Positions 16,857 to 25,176 of a stretch of 64,000 nt of DNA are shown here, piece by piece. The notes under the pieces are model-generated. The model worked only from the letters and a program-made list of their open reading frames with translations, was not told the DNA's origin and made no database searches. The position numbers and the translations under genes were made by a program. Position 1 is the first letter of the stretch. The number at the start of each line of letters is the position of its first letter. The DNA is from Amantichitinum ursilacus (GTDB taxonomy: Bacteria; Pseudomonadota; Gammaproteobacteria; Burkholderiales; Chitinibacteraceae). The stretch is from positions 124,001 to 188,000 of the forward strand of contig NZ_LAQT01000009.1 of assembly GCF_001294205.1 (NCBI RefSeq), in the 5' to 3' direction.

Positions 16857-17486
16857 ATGGCTGATATCGTCAATATGTCTGCGCAGTTCAAAGGTCTGCC
16901 TATGGCCGACCTGATCGGCGCCCCGCTTACCGCCGCGTGCGATGCCCAGGTCAAACTGGCGCGTGCGACGTCTGACTTCATCCAGTTGATCGGCTTTGCC
17001 CCGGACCCCGCCGCCGCAGCGGGCACCCCCGGCACACCCATCACCCGTACCGCAAGCTTCAGGTTCAAGCGTCCGGTAGACCGCCCCGCCACGGCGCAGC
17101 CCGGCGATTTTTACGAAGAAGAAGTGGAAATGGAGGTGCCGCTGCTGGCGCTGGTTAAAGTGCCCGCGCTGAGCATTACCACCGTGGATGTCAATTTTGA
17201 GATGGAGGTGAAGTCTTCGTTTGCCGAGCACACCTCCGAGGATTCCACGATGTCCGCCTCGCTGGACGCCAGCGTGAACTGGGGGGTGTTCTCAGCCAAG
17301 GTGCATGTGCAAGGGTCGGTTTCCTCGCACAAAGACAACACGCGGACCTCCGACAACTCGGCCAAGTACACCGTGGCCGTGCACGCCGAAGACAAGGGCA
17401 TGCCGGAAGGCTTGTCGCGCGTGCTGGATATCCTGCAAAGCAGCGTGGCACCGCGCAAGGTGGCTGCGCCGGTGCAAGTGCAGTGA
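16857..17486 (+). CDS. DUF2589 family protein (full-length)
   Basis: This 209-residue protein has the complete DUF2589 pattern: an N-terminal helix (LPMADLIGAPLTAACDAQVKLARATSDFIQLIGF), a proline-rich loop, then VEMEVPLLALVKVPALSITTVDVNFEMEVKSS. An NWGVFSAKVHVQGSVSSHKDNTRTSDNSAKYTV-type beta sheet follows, with a C-terminal helix (MPEGLSRVLDILQSSVAP). The long stretch of alternating hydrophobic residues suggests a beta-sandwich able to pack into a larger array (inference). It has an AGGAG ribosome site and lies 21 bp before the third gene. No enzymatic motif is visible. Confidence 0.85.
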   Translation: MADIVNMSAQFKGLPMADLIGAPLTAACDAQVKLARATSDFIQLIGFAPDPAAAAGTPGTPITRTASFRFKRPVDRPATAQPGDFYEEEVEMEVPLLALVKVPALSITTVDVNFEMEVKSSFAEHTSEDSTMSASLDASVNWGVFSAKVHVQGSVSSHKDNTRTSDNSAKYTVAVHAEDKGMPEGLSRVLDILQSSVAPRKVAAPVQVQ

Positions 17487-17507
17487 TGAGCTTGAGGAGA
17501 TAACGCC

Positions 17508-17909
17508 ATGTTTGATCCTGCAAGCATCATCGGCAATTTGCCGTTTCATGACGCATTGCCCAGCGGCCGCCAGATCAAGGATGAAAGCAATGGCGCCATT
17601 TACCTGTCGCTGGATAACGGCTTGCGCCTGATCCCCAACCTGAATGCATGGCATGCGCTGTTTATCAACGACGCCGCGCAGCAACATGCGCCCGTCGTGG
17701 GTGACGTGCACAAAGGGCGGCCTTTGGGCCACGATGCGGCGCTGATCAAGGGTGAGGGCGAAGGCAAAGTGTATTTGCTGGATGACGGCACGCGGCGCTG
17801 GATTGTATCGCCTGAGGTCTTTAACCGGTTTCAGTTTGACTGGGCCAAAATCAGAACCGTGGCCAATCACGAGCTGAATGCAATGCCGGAAGGCAATGAT
17901 ATTGAGTGA
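17508..17909 (+). CDS. Unknown protein with two VYLxDDGxRRWI-like repeats
   Basis: This 133-residue protein starts MFDPASIIGNLPFHDAL. It contains two related units: NGAIYLSLDNGLRLIPNLNAWHALF and GKVYLLDDGTRRWIVSPEVFNRFQFDW. Units of this VYLLDDGxRRWI kind occur as repeats in some surface or envelope proteins, where they form small beta hairpins (from memory, not aligned). There is no signal peptide. It is the last gene of the rightward arm of the DUF2589 locus and is followed by a strong terminator at 17945, so the operon is 16287-17909. Confidence 0.65.
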   Translation: MFDPASIIGNLPFHDALPSGRQIKDESNGAIYLSLDNGLRLIPNLNAWHALFINDAAQQHAPVVGDVHKGRPLGHDAALIKGEGEGKVYLLDDGTRRWIVSPEVFNRFQFDWAKIRTVANHELNAMPEGNDIE

Positions 17910-17944
17910 TCCGGTGGGCCGTGCTGGCGGCCGGTAAGCAGTAA

Positions 17945-17978
17945 CGCAAAAGCCCGTTCGTGAGAGCGGGCTTTTGCG
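17945..17978. terminator. Bidirectional terminator
   Basis: A near-perfect stem, CGCAAAAGCCCG / CGGGCTTTTGCG, carries A-runs on one side and T-runs on the other. It lies between the convergent DUF2589 operon and the CheB-CheR gene and can serve both. Confidence 0.85.
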
Positions 17979-17992
17979 CAGGCTATTACGCC

Positions 17993-20548
17993 TTATTCAT
18001 TGCTCAGCTTGGCTTTTAACTGATGCAACTCAGTGATGTTCATAAACGTAATCACTACGCCATCAATCAGGTTTTCCAGCGTGCGGTAGGGCATGATCCG
18101 CACGCGAAACCAACGGCCATCCACGGTGCTGATCTGTTTTTCCTGAAACACCAGCGAGCGCAGCACTTCTTTGGCATCCGGCTTTAGCTCTGGATATTCC
18201 AGCATGCTGGTCATGTCGGATAAAGGGCGGCCAATGTCGCTCTGGATCAGGTTGAATAAAGAGGAAACATGCGAGGTAAACCGGCGCACGCGCAGTTCAT
18301 TATCCAGAAAAATCGTCGCGATTTCGGTGCTGTTGAGCAGATTGGTCAGATCGTTTTTAACTTCATTAAGATCATCCACGCTGGATTGCATTTCGGCATT
18401 AACCGTTTGCAGTTCTTCATTCATTGACTGCATTTCTTCTTTTGACGTGGTCAGTTCTTCGTTGGTGGATTGCAATTCTTCATTGGCCGACTGCAGTTCT
18501 TCATTGGTGGAGCGCAATTCTTCCAGCGACGATTGCATTTGTTCGCGCAAGTGCTGCAATGCTTCGCGCGCTTGTTGTAGTTCGGTTTGTAGTTCTTCCT
18601 GGCCTGCAGCGGCGGCAAGGTCCTGTTTTTTGCCGCGCCGGGCAGCGGGCACCTCGCGAAACACGATAATCAATTGGCCACGCAAAGCCGCGGGTTTTTC
18701 AATGGCGCTGACGGTGATGTCGACAACCACGCTGCGGCGTTCCGAAGCAATCTTTACGCCTTTCAGCAGGATAGGCCCCACGGCTTGTTGTGCGCGCGGC
18801 AGTACGCCGATCAGCGCTTCACGCAGGCCTTCGCGCGCCATGGCGTGGATATTGATGCTGACCTTGCCGGCGGCGGGCTCCAGATAAGCGCCGGTGCGCC
18901 CGCTGATATACAGAATGTCGCCATCCGCGTTAACCAGCACGGCAGGCGGCGCATAGGTTTGCTGGATCAGTTGATCGGTCAGGGCGCCCAGATTTTCAGT
19001 GGCCATATGCTCGTTCGAATGGGTGGAAGGCGGGTGCACGGGCGAGAACTCCGGTTTTCTGTCCGGAAAAACCAGTTCAGAAAAAGAAAGCGGTTGGTCT
19101 TGCCGCCAGAAAATGCGCAGGCGGCTGCGCACAGGCGCAAATAGATGGGCTGCATTGCCCGATGTCTCGGCGCTGCCTAATACCAGCAAACCGCCGGTAT
19201 TCAACGCGTAATGAAACAGCGGGAACAGTTTTTTCTGCAATTGGGGATTGAAGTAAATCAGCAGATTGCGGCAACTAAGCACATCAAGCCGGGTAAACGG
19301 CGGATCGGAAATCAGGTTTTGCGTGGCAAAGACAATGCAATCACGGATGTCTTTTTTAATTCGATAGCCATCGGGCTGTTCGACAAAATAGCGGGATAGA
19401 TATTCGGCCGAAACCTCACTGGTAATTGATCGCGCAAACACGCCTTTGCGCGCACGGTTGACCGCGTCGATATCGAGATCGGTGGCGTAGATTTGCAAAG
19501 TGAATTTCGCGGCAGGCCGGGATTTGCGCAGCGCCTCGGCAAACAGGATGGCCATCGAATAGGCCTCTTCGCCGCTGGAGCACGCCGCCACCCAGATGCG
19601 GATGCATTTACCTTGCGGAGAGCGCGCAAACAAAGCGGGAAAGCCTTCGTCGAGCAGATATTCCCAGATTTCCGGGTCACGAAAAAAATGCGTCACCCCA
19701 ATCAGCAGCTCTTTGTATAGCAATTCCACTTCATGCGGATTGGTGCCCAGCCAGCGCGCGTATTCGGTGATGCTCTCAAAACGATGCAGAGCCACCCGGC
19801 GTTCGACACGGCGTTCCAGCGTGTTGGGTTTGTACAGCGAGAAATCGTTGTGGCAATGCCGTTGCAGCAACTCAATAATCTGCGCCATTGCTGACGGGCT
19901 GGCGTCGCTAACGGGCTCGGCCTCTGCCGCTGCGACAGGGGCGCTGGCGGCGTGGCCAAGCAGTTGTGCGGGCAAGGCCTCGGGCGCGGCCACCGTATCG
20001 ACCACGCCAGCGGCAATGGCGCTAAGCGGCATGCTACTGGCGCTGGCGGTCGCGGGGTCTTGCGATAGACAGCGGCCTTGCTGATTCTTGATTGCGACCA
20101 GGCCCGCGGTGCCATCGCTGCCCATGCCGGACAGCACGATGCCAATGGCGTCTTTCTGCCGCGCCTGCGCCAGCGATTTAAAAAAGCGATCGATGGGCAA
20201 GCGCAGTCCAGCGCGTTCGACCGGTGCGCTTAAATGCAGATGTTCATCGACGATCTCCAGATCCTGCACCGGCGGAATCACGTAAATGTGATTGGCTTCG
20301 ACCCGCGTGTTGTGCCTGACTTCCTGCACCGGCATGCGGGTGTAGCGCTGCAGGATTTCAGGCAGGGCACTGACGTGGTCGGGCGCGAGATGCTGCACGA
20401 TTACGCAGGCCATGCCGGTATCCACCGGCATATGCGACAGAAATTTGATCAGGGCATCCAGGCCGCCCGCGGAGCAACCCAGCGCGGCAATGCGGACCCG
20501 ATGCGTTAAATTAGCGGCAGTGCGGCGTTGCGCAATCCGGTCAGACAT
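17993..20548 (-). CDS. CheB-CheR-PAS fusion protein without kinase domain
   Basis: The product is 851 residues from the ATG at 20546-20548 (a TTG at 20563 is an alternative). The first domain is a CheB-type methylesterase: ALGCSAGGLDAL with the catalytic Ser, VQHLAPDH with His and LSGMGSDGTAGL with Asp. Next is a CheR-type methyltransferase (ELLIGVTHFFRDPEIW, then VAACSSGEEAYSMAI for S-adenosylmethionine). A long coiled coil built from repeated STNEELQ/SMNEELQ units follows, and a final PAS domain (LNSTEIATIFLDNELRVRRF) ends near LKAKLSNE. Relatives usually continue into a histidine kinase; here the protein stops after PAS. It is the last gene of a leftward operon with a PAS protein and a Crp-like regulator. 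No chemoreceptor genes lie nearby. Confidence 0.92.
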   Translation of the reverse strand: MSDRIAQRRTAANLTHRVRIAALGCSAGGLDALIKFLSHMPVDTGMACVIVQHLAPDHVSALPEILQRYTRMPVQEVRHNTRVEANHIYVIPPVQDLEIVDEHLHLSAPVERAGLRLPIDRFFKSLAQARQKDAIGIVLSGMGSDGTAGLVAIKNQQGRCLSQDPATASASSMPLSAIAAGVVDTVAAPEALPAQLLGHAASAPVAAAEAEPVSDASPSAMAQIIELLQRHCHNDFSLYKPNTLERRVERRVALHRFESITEYARWLGTNPHEVELLYKELLIGVTHFFRDPEIWEYLLDEGFPALFARSPQGKCIRIWVAACSSGEEAYSMAILFAEALRKSRPAAKFTLQIYATDLDIDAVNRARKGVFARSITSEVSAEYLSRYFVEQPDGYRIKKDIRDCIVFATQNLISDPPFTRLDVLSCRNLLIYFNPQLQKKLFPLFHYALNTGGLLVLGSAETSGNAAHLFAPVRSRLRIFWRQDQPLSFSELVFPDRKPEFSPVHPPSTHSNEHMATENLGALTDQLIQQTYAPPAVLVNADGDILYISGRTGAYLEPAAGKVSINIHAMAREGLREALIGVLPRAQQAVGPILLKGVKIASERRSVVVDITVSAIEKPAALRGQLIIVFREVPAARRGKKQDLAAAAGQEELQTELQQAREALQHLREQMQSSLEELRSTNEELQSANEELQSTNEELTTSKEEMQSMNEELQTVNAEMQSSVDDLNEVKNDLTNLLNSTEIATIFLDNELRVRRFTSHVSSLFNLIQSDIGRPLSDMTSMLEYPELKPDAKEVLRSLVFQEKQISTVDGRWFRVRIMPYRTLENLIDGVVITFMNITELHQLKAKLSNE

Positions 20549-20572
20549 AGGCGAACTTTGCAAAGCGCATCA

Positions 20573-21178
20573 TTAATCCGATGTAGAGCGAAACATCTCT
20601 GCCTCGGCCTGTTTGATTGCATTAACGTCGGTCAAAGACAAACGCAAAGCGTCGGTACGAAACGCATGGCAAGCGCGACGGCAACTGATATAAACAATGC
20701 GCGGCACACTATCGCCCTGATGCAGTGGCAATACGATATCCGCGTTTTCTGTGGTTTTCGATTCCTTCATTTGCTGCAAAAAACGCAGCCAACGATCCGC
20801 CTGCGCTTCCAGCACCAGCGCCACAAAATTGGTTTGCGTGAGCGTATCAATCGGCTTGCCCAATAGCGCGGCCGCGTTGCGATTGCCTTCGAGGATGGCA
20901 CCGCGCGTATCCAGCGTAATGTAGCCATACGGCGCGTCATCATAGAGCTCTTGATAACGATCGCATGCGACTTCAATCGCGGAATTAGCTTGCTGTAATT
21001 CGGCAATCTGCATTTCCAGTTCGATTTTATGTACCAGCAATTCGTGCGCCAGCACCGCGCTGGGCTGGTCGACGTCGATCTGGGGAGAAAGGCTGGCCAC
21101 CATCGCCTCCGCCTCGTGCCGTTGGCCTTGCCTGCGTGCGTCCCAATCAATATGAGGTGCCATTTTCAGGGTCTCCAT
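20573..21178 (-). CDS. PAS-domain protein with N-terminal coiled coil
   Basis: This 201-residue soluble protein is taken from the ATG METLKMAPHIDWDARR. A helical stretch (VLAHELLVHKIELEMQIAELQQANSAIEVA) is followed by YQELYDDAPYGYITLDTRGAILEGNRNAAALLG, a clear PAS domain, and a PAC-like end (RLSLTDVNAIKQAEAEMF). It has no output domain. It lies 24 bp before the CheB-CheR gene and 33 bp after the Crp-like gene, so all three are probably one operon. A PAS-only protein here may act as a sensory partner for the CheB-CheR-PAS fusion through its coiled coil (inference). Confidence 0.88.
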   Translation of the reverse strand: METLKMAPHIDWDARRQGQRHEAEAMVASLSPQIDVDQPSAVLAHELLVHKIELEMQIAELQQANSAIEVACDRYQELYDDAPYGYITLDTRGAILEGNRNAAALLGKPIDTLTQTNFVALVLEAQADRWLRFLQQMKESKTTENADIVLPLHQGDSVPRIVYISCRRACHAFRTDALRLSLTDVNAIKQAEAEMFRSTSD

Positions 21179-21211
21179 AAAACACATCAGAAACGGTGTG
21201 AGATATTCAGC

Positions 21212-21922
21212 TCAATCAGTTTTGCCATCCACTAGCAGGCGTTGATATTCCTTGCGCACCACCCAATAGCATTCGCAGGTATTTCGTTCAAGGCCGGCGC
21301 GATTCAATACCGTAATATGACCGCGCGAATAACTGATGTATCCAGCTTCCTGCAATTTAAGCGCCGCGGCGGTAATGCCTTCACGCCGCACGCCCAGCAT
21401 TTTGCTGATCAATTCTTGCGTCATCGAAAACTGGTTGCCCGGCAAACGATCCAGGCTGGCCAACAGCCAGCGGCACAATTGCTGATCGACCGAATGATGC
21501 CGGTTGCACACCGCAGTTTGTGCCATTTGCGCAATCAATGCTTGCGTGTAACGCAGCAGCGGCTGCATCACGGCCGGTCGTCCAAAAGCTGCTTTAACAA
21601 ATGCCGATTTTACGCGATACGCCATGCCCGAATTTCTGACCAACGCACGCGCCGGCGTGTTGTCGCCGCCCATAATGACCGACACGCCGATCATGCCTTC
21701 GCGCCCCACCATGGCAATCTCGGCGGAAGCGCCGTTTTCCATGGCGTACAGCAACGACACCACACAGGTGGCCGGAAAATAAACATAAGCCGGCGATTCG
21801 CCCGATTCGCACAACATGGTGCCCGCCAGCATATCCATCGGTTCGATGTGCGCGCGCCATGCTTCCCGTTCCACCGGACCCAGCATGTTTAATAAATCGT
21901 TTTTTTCAGCGCCCACATGCAT
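21212..21922 (-). CDS. Crp/Fnr family transcriptional regulator
   Basis: This 236-residue protein has an N-terminal cyclic-nucleotide-binding-like beta-roll. Its ligand pocket is not canonical: the usual cAMP phosphate-binding RxS motif is absent around YFPATCVVSLLYAMENGASAEIAMVGREGMIG. The C-terminal winged helix (FSMTQELISKMLGVRREGITAAALKLQEAGYISYSRGHITVLNRAGL) is complete. This subtype, with YFP...S......G...E.A..GREG, is common in proteobacteria and its ligand is mostly unknown. No Fnr-type N-terminal cysteine cluster is seen. A GGAG ribosome site precedes the ATG. It heads the operon with the PAS and CheB-CheR genes and may autoregulate it. Confidence 0.9.
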   Translation of the reverse strand: MHVGAEKNDLLNMLGPVEREAWRAHIEPMDMLAGTMLCESGESPAYVYFPATCVVSLLYAMENGASAEIAMVGREGMIGVSVIMGGDNTPARALVRNSGMAYRVKSAFVKAAFGRPAVMQPLLRYTQALIAQMAQTAVCNRHHSVDQQLCRWLLASLDRLPGNQFSMTQELISKMLGVRREGITAAALKLQEAGYISYSRGHITVLNRAGLERNTCECYWVVRKEYQRLLVDGKTD

Positions 21923-22191
21923 TTTTCTCTCCGCCCCTCCGTGAACGCGTGGCCGCCCTTGCCAAGGTTTGATCCTTGCGCCCGGCGTGCCTCGGTGGGC
22001 AACTCCCGCCGCTCGGCGTGGCCGTGATCGCGGCAGTAGTACCCATCAATCAATTGCGTGGCGCATTGCTTCGCCCACACGGCAGATGGCAAAGAAATCA
22101 AGGCTATGTTCGGTAGCGCACAGACCGGGGTAATCAATGCGAATACTAATGGGTTCACCAGGCTGCTGCCCAAACACCCCCGGAGCCCCTC

Positions 22192-22518
22192 ATGTCCTCA
22201 ATGCCGCAGGCCGAACAATTGATTGAAGAGCCCATAGACCTTGACCGGGTTAGCCGGGCTTTGCAGGCAATGGCACATCCATTGCGATTGAAGATCTTGT
22301 GCATGTTGGGCGAGGCCGAAGAGATTCATGTGCAAGGCATCGTTAATCTGGTCGGCTCTACTCAATCCAATATATCGCAACATCTTTCCAGCATGCGCGA
22401 GAAGGGCGTTTTAATTTCCCGGCGTGAGGCAAACCATATCTATTACCGCATCAGTGACCGCAGAACGGTGGATCTGATTGCGATGTTTCGGGATGTGTTT
22501 TGCGGCTTTGCGGATTAA
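22192..22518 (+). CDS. ArsR-family HTH regulator
   Basis: This 108-residue winged-helix repressor-type protein contains RVSRALQAMAHPLRLKILCMLGEAEEIHVQGIVNLVGSTQSNISQHLSSMREKGVLISRREANHIYYRIS, the classic ArsR/SmtB fold. The metal-site signature ELCVCDL of ArsR is absent (EEIHVQGIV) and the only cysteines are isolated, so metal sensing is not supported; redox or other control is possible. Upstream it is divergent from the Crp-like gene across 269 bp. A GGAG ribosome site precedes the ATG. Targets are unknown. Confidence 0.88.
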   Translation: MSSMPQAEQLIEEPIDLDRVSRALQAMAHPLRLKILCMLGEAEEIHVQGIVNLVGSTQSNISQHLSSMREKGVLISRREANHIYYRISDRRTVDLIAMFRDVFCGFAD

Positions 22519-22662
22519 TGATGCGCCTGGTTGCACCTAACGCCGCGCCGTCAGATTCGCACCCCAAATCCACTGCGCCAGATGCAGTTGCCACTACCTC
22601 AGCCGCTCCCTTTAGGAAGCACTTCAACCTGTTCGCCACGATCGCTGTGCAGGAGAAAACCC

Positions 22663-22974
22663 ATGCTGGAAATGATTAACCTTGGCCGCCCGCAACTGGA
22701 ATACATACTGAAATCGGTGCGACAGCGGCAAGCGACCATCTCGCCGGACGAATCAGACCAACGCGCGGAATTGCGCGAATATGCCGCCTTGCTGACCGCG
22801 CTGGGCGGCATAGCAGGGAAAGAATTTGTGCTGCTGTGCGTGGACGCTGTTGATGGACCGGCGCTGGATGAAATTGTGACCCGGTATCGCAAGACGGAAC
22901 CAATGGTCCGTGGACATGCGCGATCGTTTGTGCCGTTTATTTATGGTCGGGAGTTTGTTCCGCCTGCGGGGTGA
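22663..22974 (+). CDS. Small unknown protein
   Basis: The start is the ATG at 22663, preceded by a strong AGGAGA ribosome site. The 103-residue product (MLEMINLGRPQLEYILKSVRQRQATIS...) looks soluble and helical, with a short hydrophobic patch (KEFVLLCVDAVDGPALDEI). No family is recognised. It lies 144 bp after the ArsR-type gene, possibly in the same transcript, and its stop overlaps a doubtful leftward frame. Confidence 0.55.
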   Translation: MLEMINLGRPQLEYILKSVRQRQATISPDESDQRAELREYAALLTALGGIAGKEFVLLCVDAVDGPALDEIVTRYRKTEPMVRGHARSFVPFIYGREFVPPAG

Positions 22975-23243
22975 GAGGTTGGGGGGCTGCGGTAAAGCGA
23001 AATGGGGATTTCCATGATTGGCGTCCCCGTTGTTGTATTTATCAATCGGACTTTAAACTGCGCGTCCGCCATGGCAATTCCATAAAATGGAATGAGCAAA
23101 ATCGAATTGTTGCCAAATTGCAATTTGATTGAACGTCTGGCTGTATCGAATGCAACGATGTTTGAATGCCTCTGTGGTTCTTGTAGGCCCAAGGCGAGCG
23201 ACCGAAGAGTTGCCTTGGCTAAAGTGGCCGCTGGCGCGGCCAC
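22941..23243 (-). CDS. Doubtful small gene (possible DUF2442-like remnant)
   Basis: This is a 100-residue frame from a GTG at 23241-23243. Its middle (NIVAFDTARRSIKLQFGNNSILLIPFYGIAMADAQFKVRL) has the alternating beta pattern of DUF2442-type antitoxin-associated proteins, but the flanks do not look like coding sequence and no good ribosome site is seen. It lies 24 bp downstream of the SymE-like gene on the same strand. Treat it as a possible remnant. Confidence 0.25.
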   Translation of the reverse strand: MAAPAATLAKATLRSLALGLQEPQRHSNIVAFDTARRSIKLQFGNNSILLIPFYGIAMADAQFKVRLINTTTGTPIMEIPISLYRSPPTSHPAGGTNSRP

Positions 23244-23267
23244 TTACTCAATGGTGGGGGACGGAAA

Positions 23268-23522
23268 TCAGACCGCGAAAGGGCCTTTGAATACATCGGC
23301 CACATTTTTTTGATTTGCCGCCTCTTTACGCGGCATCAAAACAATCGACCCATTCAAAACGCAAACCTGAATCAAATCTCCTACCGCAAATCCAGCGCGC
23401 AGTAATGGACCGCCTTTAATTTCGAGTTTGGGATAAAGCGTTGCAGGGTGTTCGGCCTCGACGGTGACCAGAATCATATTTTGAGTCGAGCGGGTGGGTG
23501 ACTTATACTCGTCCTTAGCCAT
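23268..23522 (-). CDS. SymE-like type I toxin family protein
   Basis: This 84-residue protein starts MAKDEYKSPTRSTQNMILVTV with an AAGGAGCAAGTAACT ribosome region upstream. The C-terminal half, YPKLEIKGGPLLRAGFAVGDLIQVCVLNGSIVLMP, matches the SymE pattern (P.L.IKG.WL..AGF..G..V.V.V..G.IVL), an AbrB-like fold. SymE in E. coli is an SOS-induced toxin that condenses nucleic acids, held down by an antisense RNA, SymR. No LexA box (CTGT-N8-ACAG) is evident here and no antisense RNA can be confirmed. It sits in an AT-richer patch that suggests acquisition by transfer. Confidence 0.8.
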   Translation of the reverse strand: MAKDEYKSPTRSTQNMILVTVEAEHPATLYPKLEIKGGPLLRAGFAVGDLIQVCVLNGSIVLMPRKEAANQKNVADVFKGPFAV

Positions 23523-24085
23523 AGTTACTTGCTCCTTAAGTGATTGTGGTTAGCGGGTCAAAAGTGCTAGGAACACGTTTGGCTCGCGCTACTCTTCATG
23601 CGGTATTGCATTGGGCAATACGGTTGGGCGCACGAAAATATCAATCCGGGTTTGCCTTCAAGCGAATTGATAAATCACTCTAACAGAACGAACGTTCAAT
23701 TCAAATGGATTTTTGGGTAAACATTCAATCTCATATCTATTTAATTCGATAGCGTTTTTTTTTGTTTTTAAATGACAAAAGCACAAAAGGGGTTTCATTG
23801 CATGAAATCCCTTTTTTGTATTTATGATTACGCTTTAAACCGCGCTTCCATCTCAGTAAATCCATAAACCGTGCATTACGCGATCCGATGGGTTTTCCTG
23901 CGCGCAATATCGGATTGCAAAAACTGTTGAGCCAGCTACCGGCGGCGGCCCGCAACGCCGTGCCGCCGAAAGCGGCCGCCACGCGACGGCCGTGGCGCGG
24001 CGATGCGGCGCAGTATCTGAGAACGGCGTTGGCGGTATCATTGACGCCTTTGCGCCTGCGCGCAGGCACCCTCAGGAAAACCGCA
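23523..24085. other. AT-rich intergenic region upstream of symE-like gene
   Basis: This 563-bp region has no convincing gene. Roughly 23650-23850 is markedly AT-rich compared with the surroundings. It contains a strong hairpin at 23785-23817 and the palindromic GAACGTTC near 23693. The right part (23880-24085) is GC-rich and carries the ribosome site (AGGA) of the next gene. Confidence 0.45.
23785..23817. terminator. Orphan bidirectional terminator-like hairpin
   Basis: The stem AAAAGGGGTTTCA / TGAAATCCCTTTTT has flanking A- and T-runs, the form of a Rho-independent terminator on either strand. No protein gene ends close to it, so it may end an unannotated small RNA. Confidence 0.6.
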
Positions 24086-24490
24086 ATGACCGCCCAGTTC
24101 ATCCCCGACGTCAGCTACGCCGATGTTTTATTTGGCGAAAACGCCGCCAACCTCAAAGCCAAAGGCTTTATCGAAAACCCCGAACGCTATCTGCCGGAAG
24201 TGGGCCTGGTGGTGCTGGAACGCGATTCGCTATCGGTGTACCTGCGCGATGACGCCGTGGAAAGCATCTCGTCCGACGCCGAATTCTGGTATCGCGACGT
24301 CAACCTGGTCGGCGCGGATCTGGCCACCGCTACCAAAGTACTCGGCAAAGCCGACGGCGCGCCGTACAAGGTGGTGGTGGATGAAGACCAGCCGGCGCAA
24401 CAGGTTTATGACTATGAAGATGACGGCGTGCAGCTTTGGTTTGCCGGCGAGCGCGTGGTGACGGTGTTTGCGATGGGCGTGGCGTTGTAA
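24086..24490 (+). CDS. Conserved-looking hypothetical protein
   Basis: This 134-residue protein starts MTAQFIPDVSYADVLFGENAANL, with AGGA ahead of the ATG at 24086; the frame stays open further 5', but codon use there looks non-coding. It is acidic and soluble (about 20 % Asp/Glu) with an alpha/beta pattern and ends AGERVVTVFAMGVAL. The DYEDDGVQLWFAGERVVTV segment suggests a small beta domain. I do not recognise the family. It is followed after 59 bp by the esterase gene on the same strand. Confidence 0.65.
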   Translation: MTAQFIPDVSYADVLFGENAANLKAKGFIENPERYLPEVGLVVLERDSLSVYLRDDAVESISSDAEFWYRDVNLVGADLATATKVLGKADGAPYKVVVDEDQPAQQVYDYEDDGVQLWFAGERVVTVFAMGVAL

Positions 24491-24549
24491 ATCGACGCAT
24501 GCCTTTACGCTAGCCGTCATCGCTCTCTCTCAAAACGGAGTGGCTTTCC

Positions 24550-25176
24550 ATGCAAGACGCCCTGATTGTGCACCAACCCGCCGCTGGCAACGCGGCATCC
24601 AAGCTTTTGTTGATGTTCCATGGCGTCGGCAGTAGCGCCGAAGATCTGGTGCCGCTGGGTCAGGCCCTGGCGCCGGGCCATCGCGATGCATGGATGATCA
24701 GCATCCGTTCTCCCCACAAATCCGACTTCGGCCAGGGCTGGCAGTGGTTTTCGGTGCAAGGCGTGGATGAGGCCTCGCGGCCCGCGCGCATTGCTGCGGC
24801 GATGCCGGATTTTGTGAAGGTCGTGCAGCACTGGCAGCAACACACTGGCGTTTCGGCCGCTAACACCACGCTGCTGGGGTTCTCGCAAGGCGCCATCATG
24901 GCGTTGGAGTCCACGCAGGTGGCCGACGGGTTGGCGGCGCGGGTGGTGTCGATGGCGGGGCGGTTTGCGCAATTGCCGCAACATGCGCCCGCACACACTG
25001 CTATCCATTTTCTGCATGGCGACAACGATCCCGTAATCCCGGCGCAGTTTGCGCGCGATGCGGATGCGCAATTACGCAAGCTGGGCGCGGTGTCGACGCT
25101 GGATGTATTTGGCGGGCTGGGCCACGGCATTGATGGCCGCGTGTTGCAGCGTTTGCTGGAAATTCTGGCCGGTTAA
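24550..25176 (+). CDS. Alpha/beta-hydrolase esterase, YpfH-like
   Basis: This 208-residue carboxylesterase of the phospholipase/carboxylesterase family is cytosolic. The nucleophile is in GFSQG (about residues 116-120), the acid in HGDNDPVIP and the histidine in GLGHGIDG, completing a Ser-Asp-His triad. The oxyanion region LLLMFHGVGSSAEDL is typical of YpfH/EstB-type enzymes acting on short-chain esters. The natural substrate is unknown. Its 3' end overlaps the 3' end of the convergent AraC-type gene by 4 bp. Confidence 0.9.
   Translation: MQDALIVHQPAAGNAASKLLLMFHGVGSSAEDLVPLGQALAPGHRDAWMISIRSPHKSDFGQGWQWFSVQGVDEASRPARIAAAMPDFVKVVQHWQQHTGVSAANTTLLGFSQGAIMALESTQVADGLAARVVSMAGRFAQLPQHAPAHTAIHFLHGDNDPVIPAQFARDADAQLRKLGAVSTLDVFGGLGHGIDGRVLQRLLEILAG

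Noticed and set aside
10125-17909. Reading the DUF2589/lysozyme locus as a prophage
   Set aside because: The lysozyme is phage-like, but there is no integrase, capsid, terminase, portal or tail gene and no att-like repeat was found.
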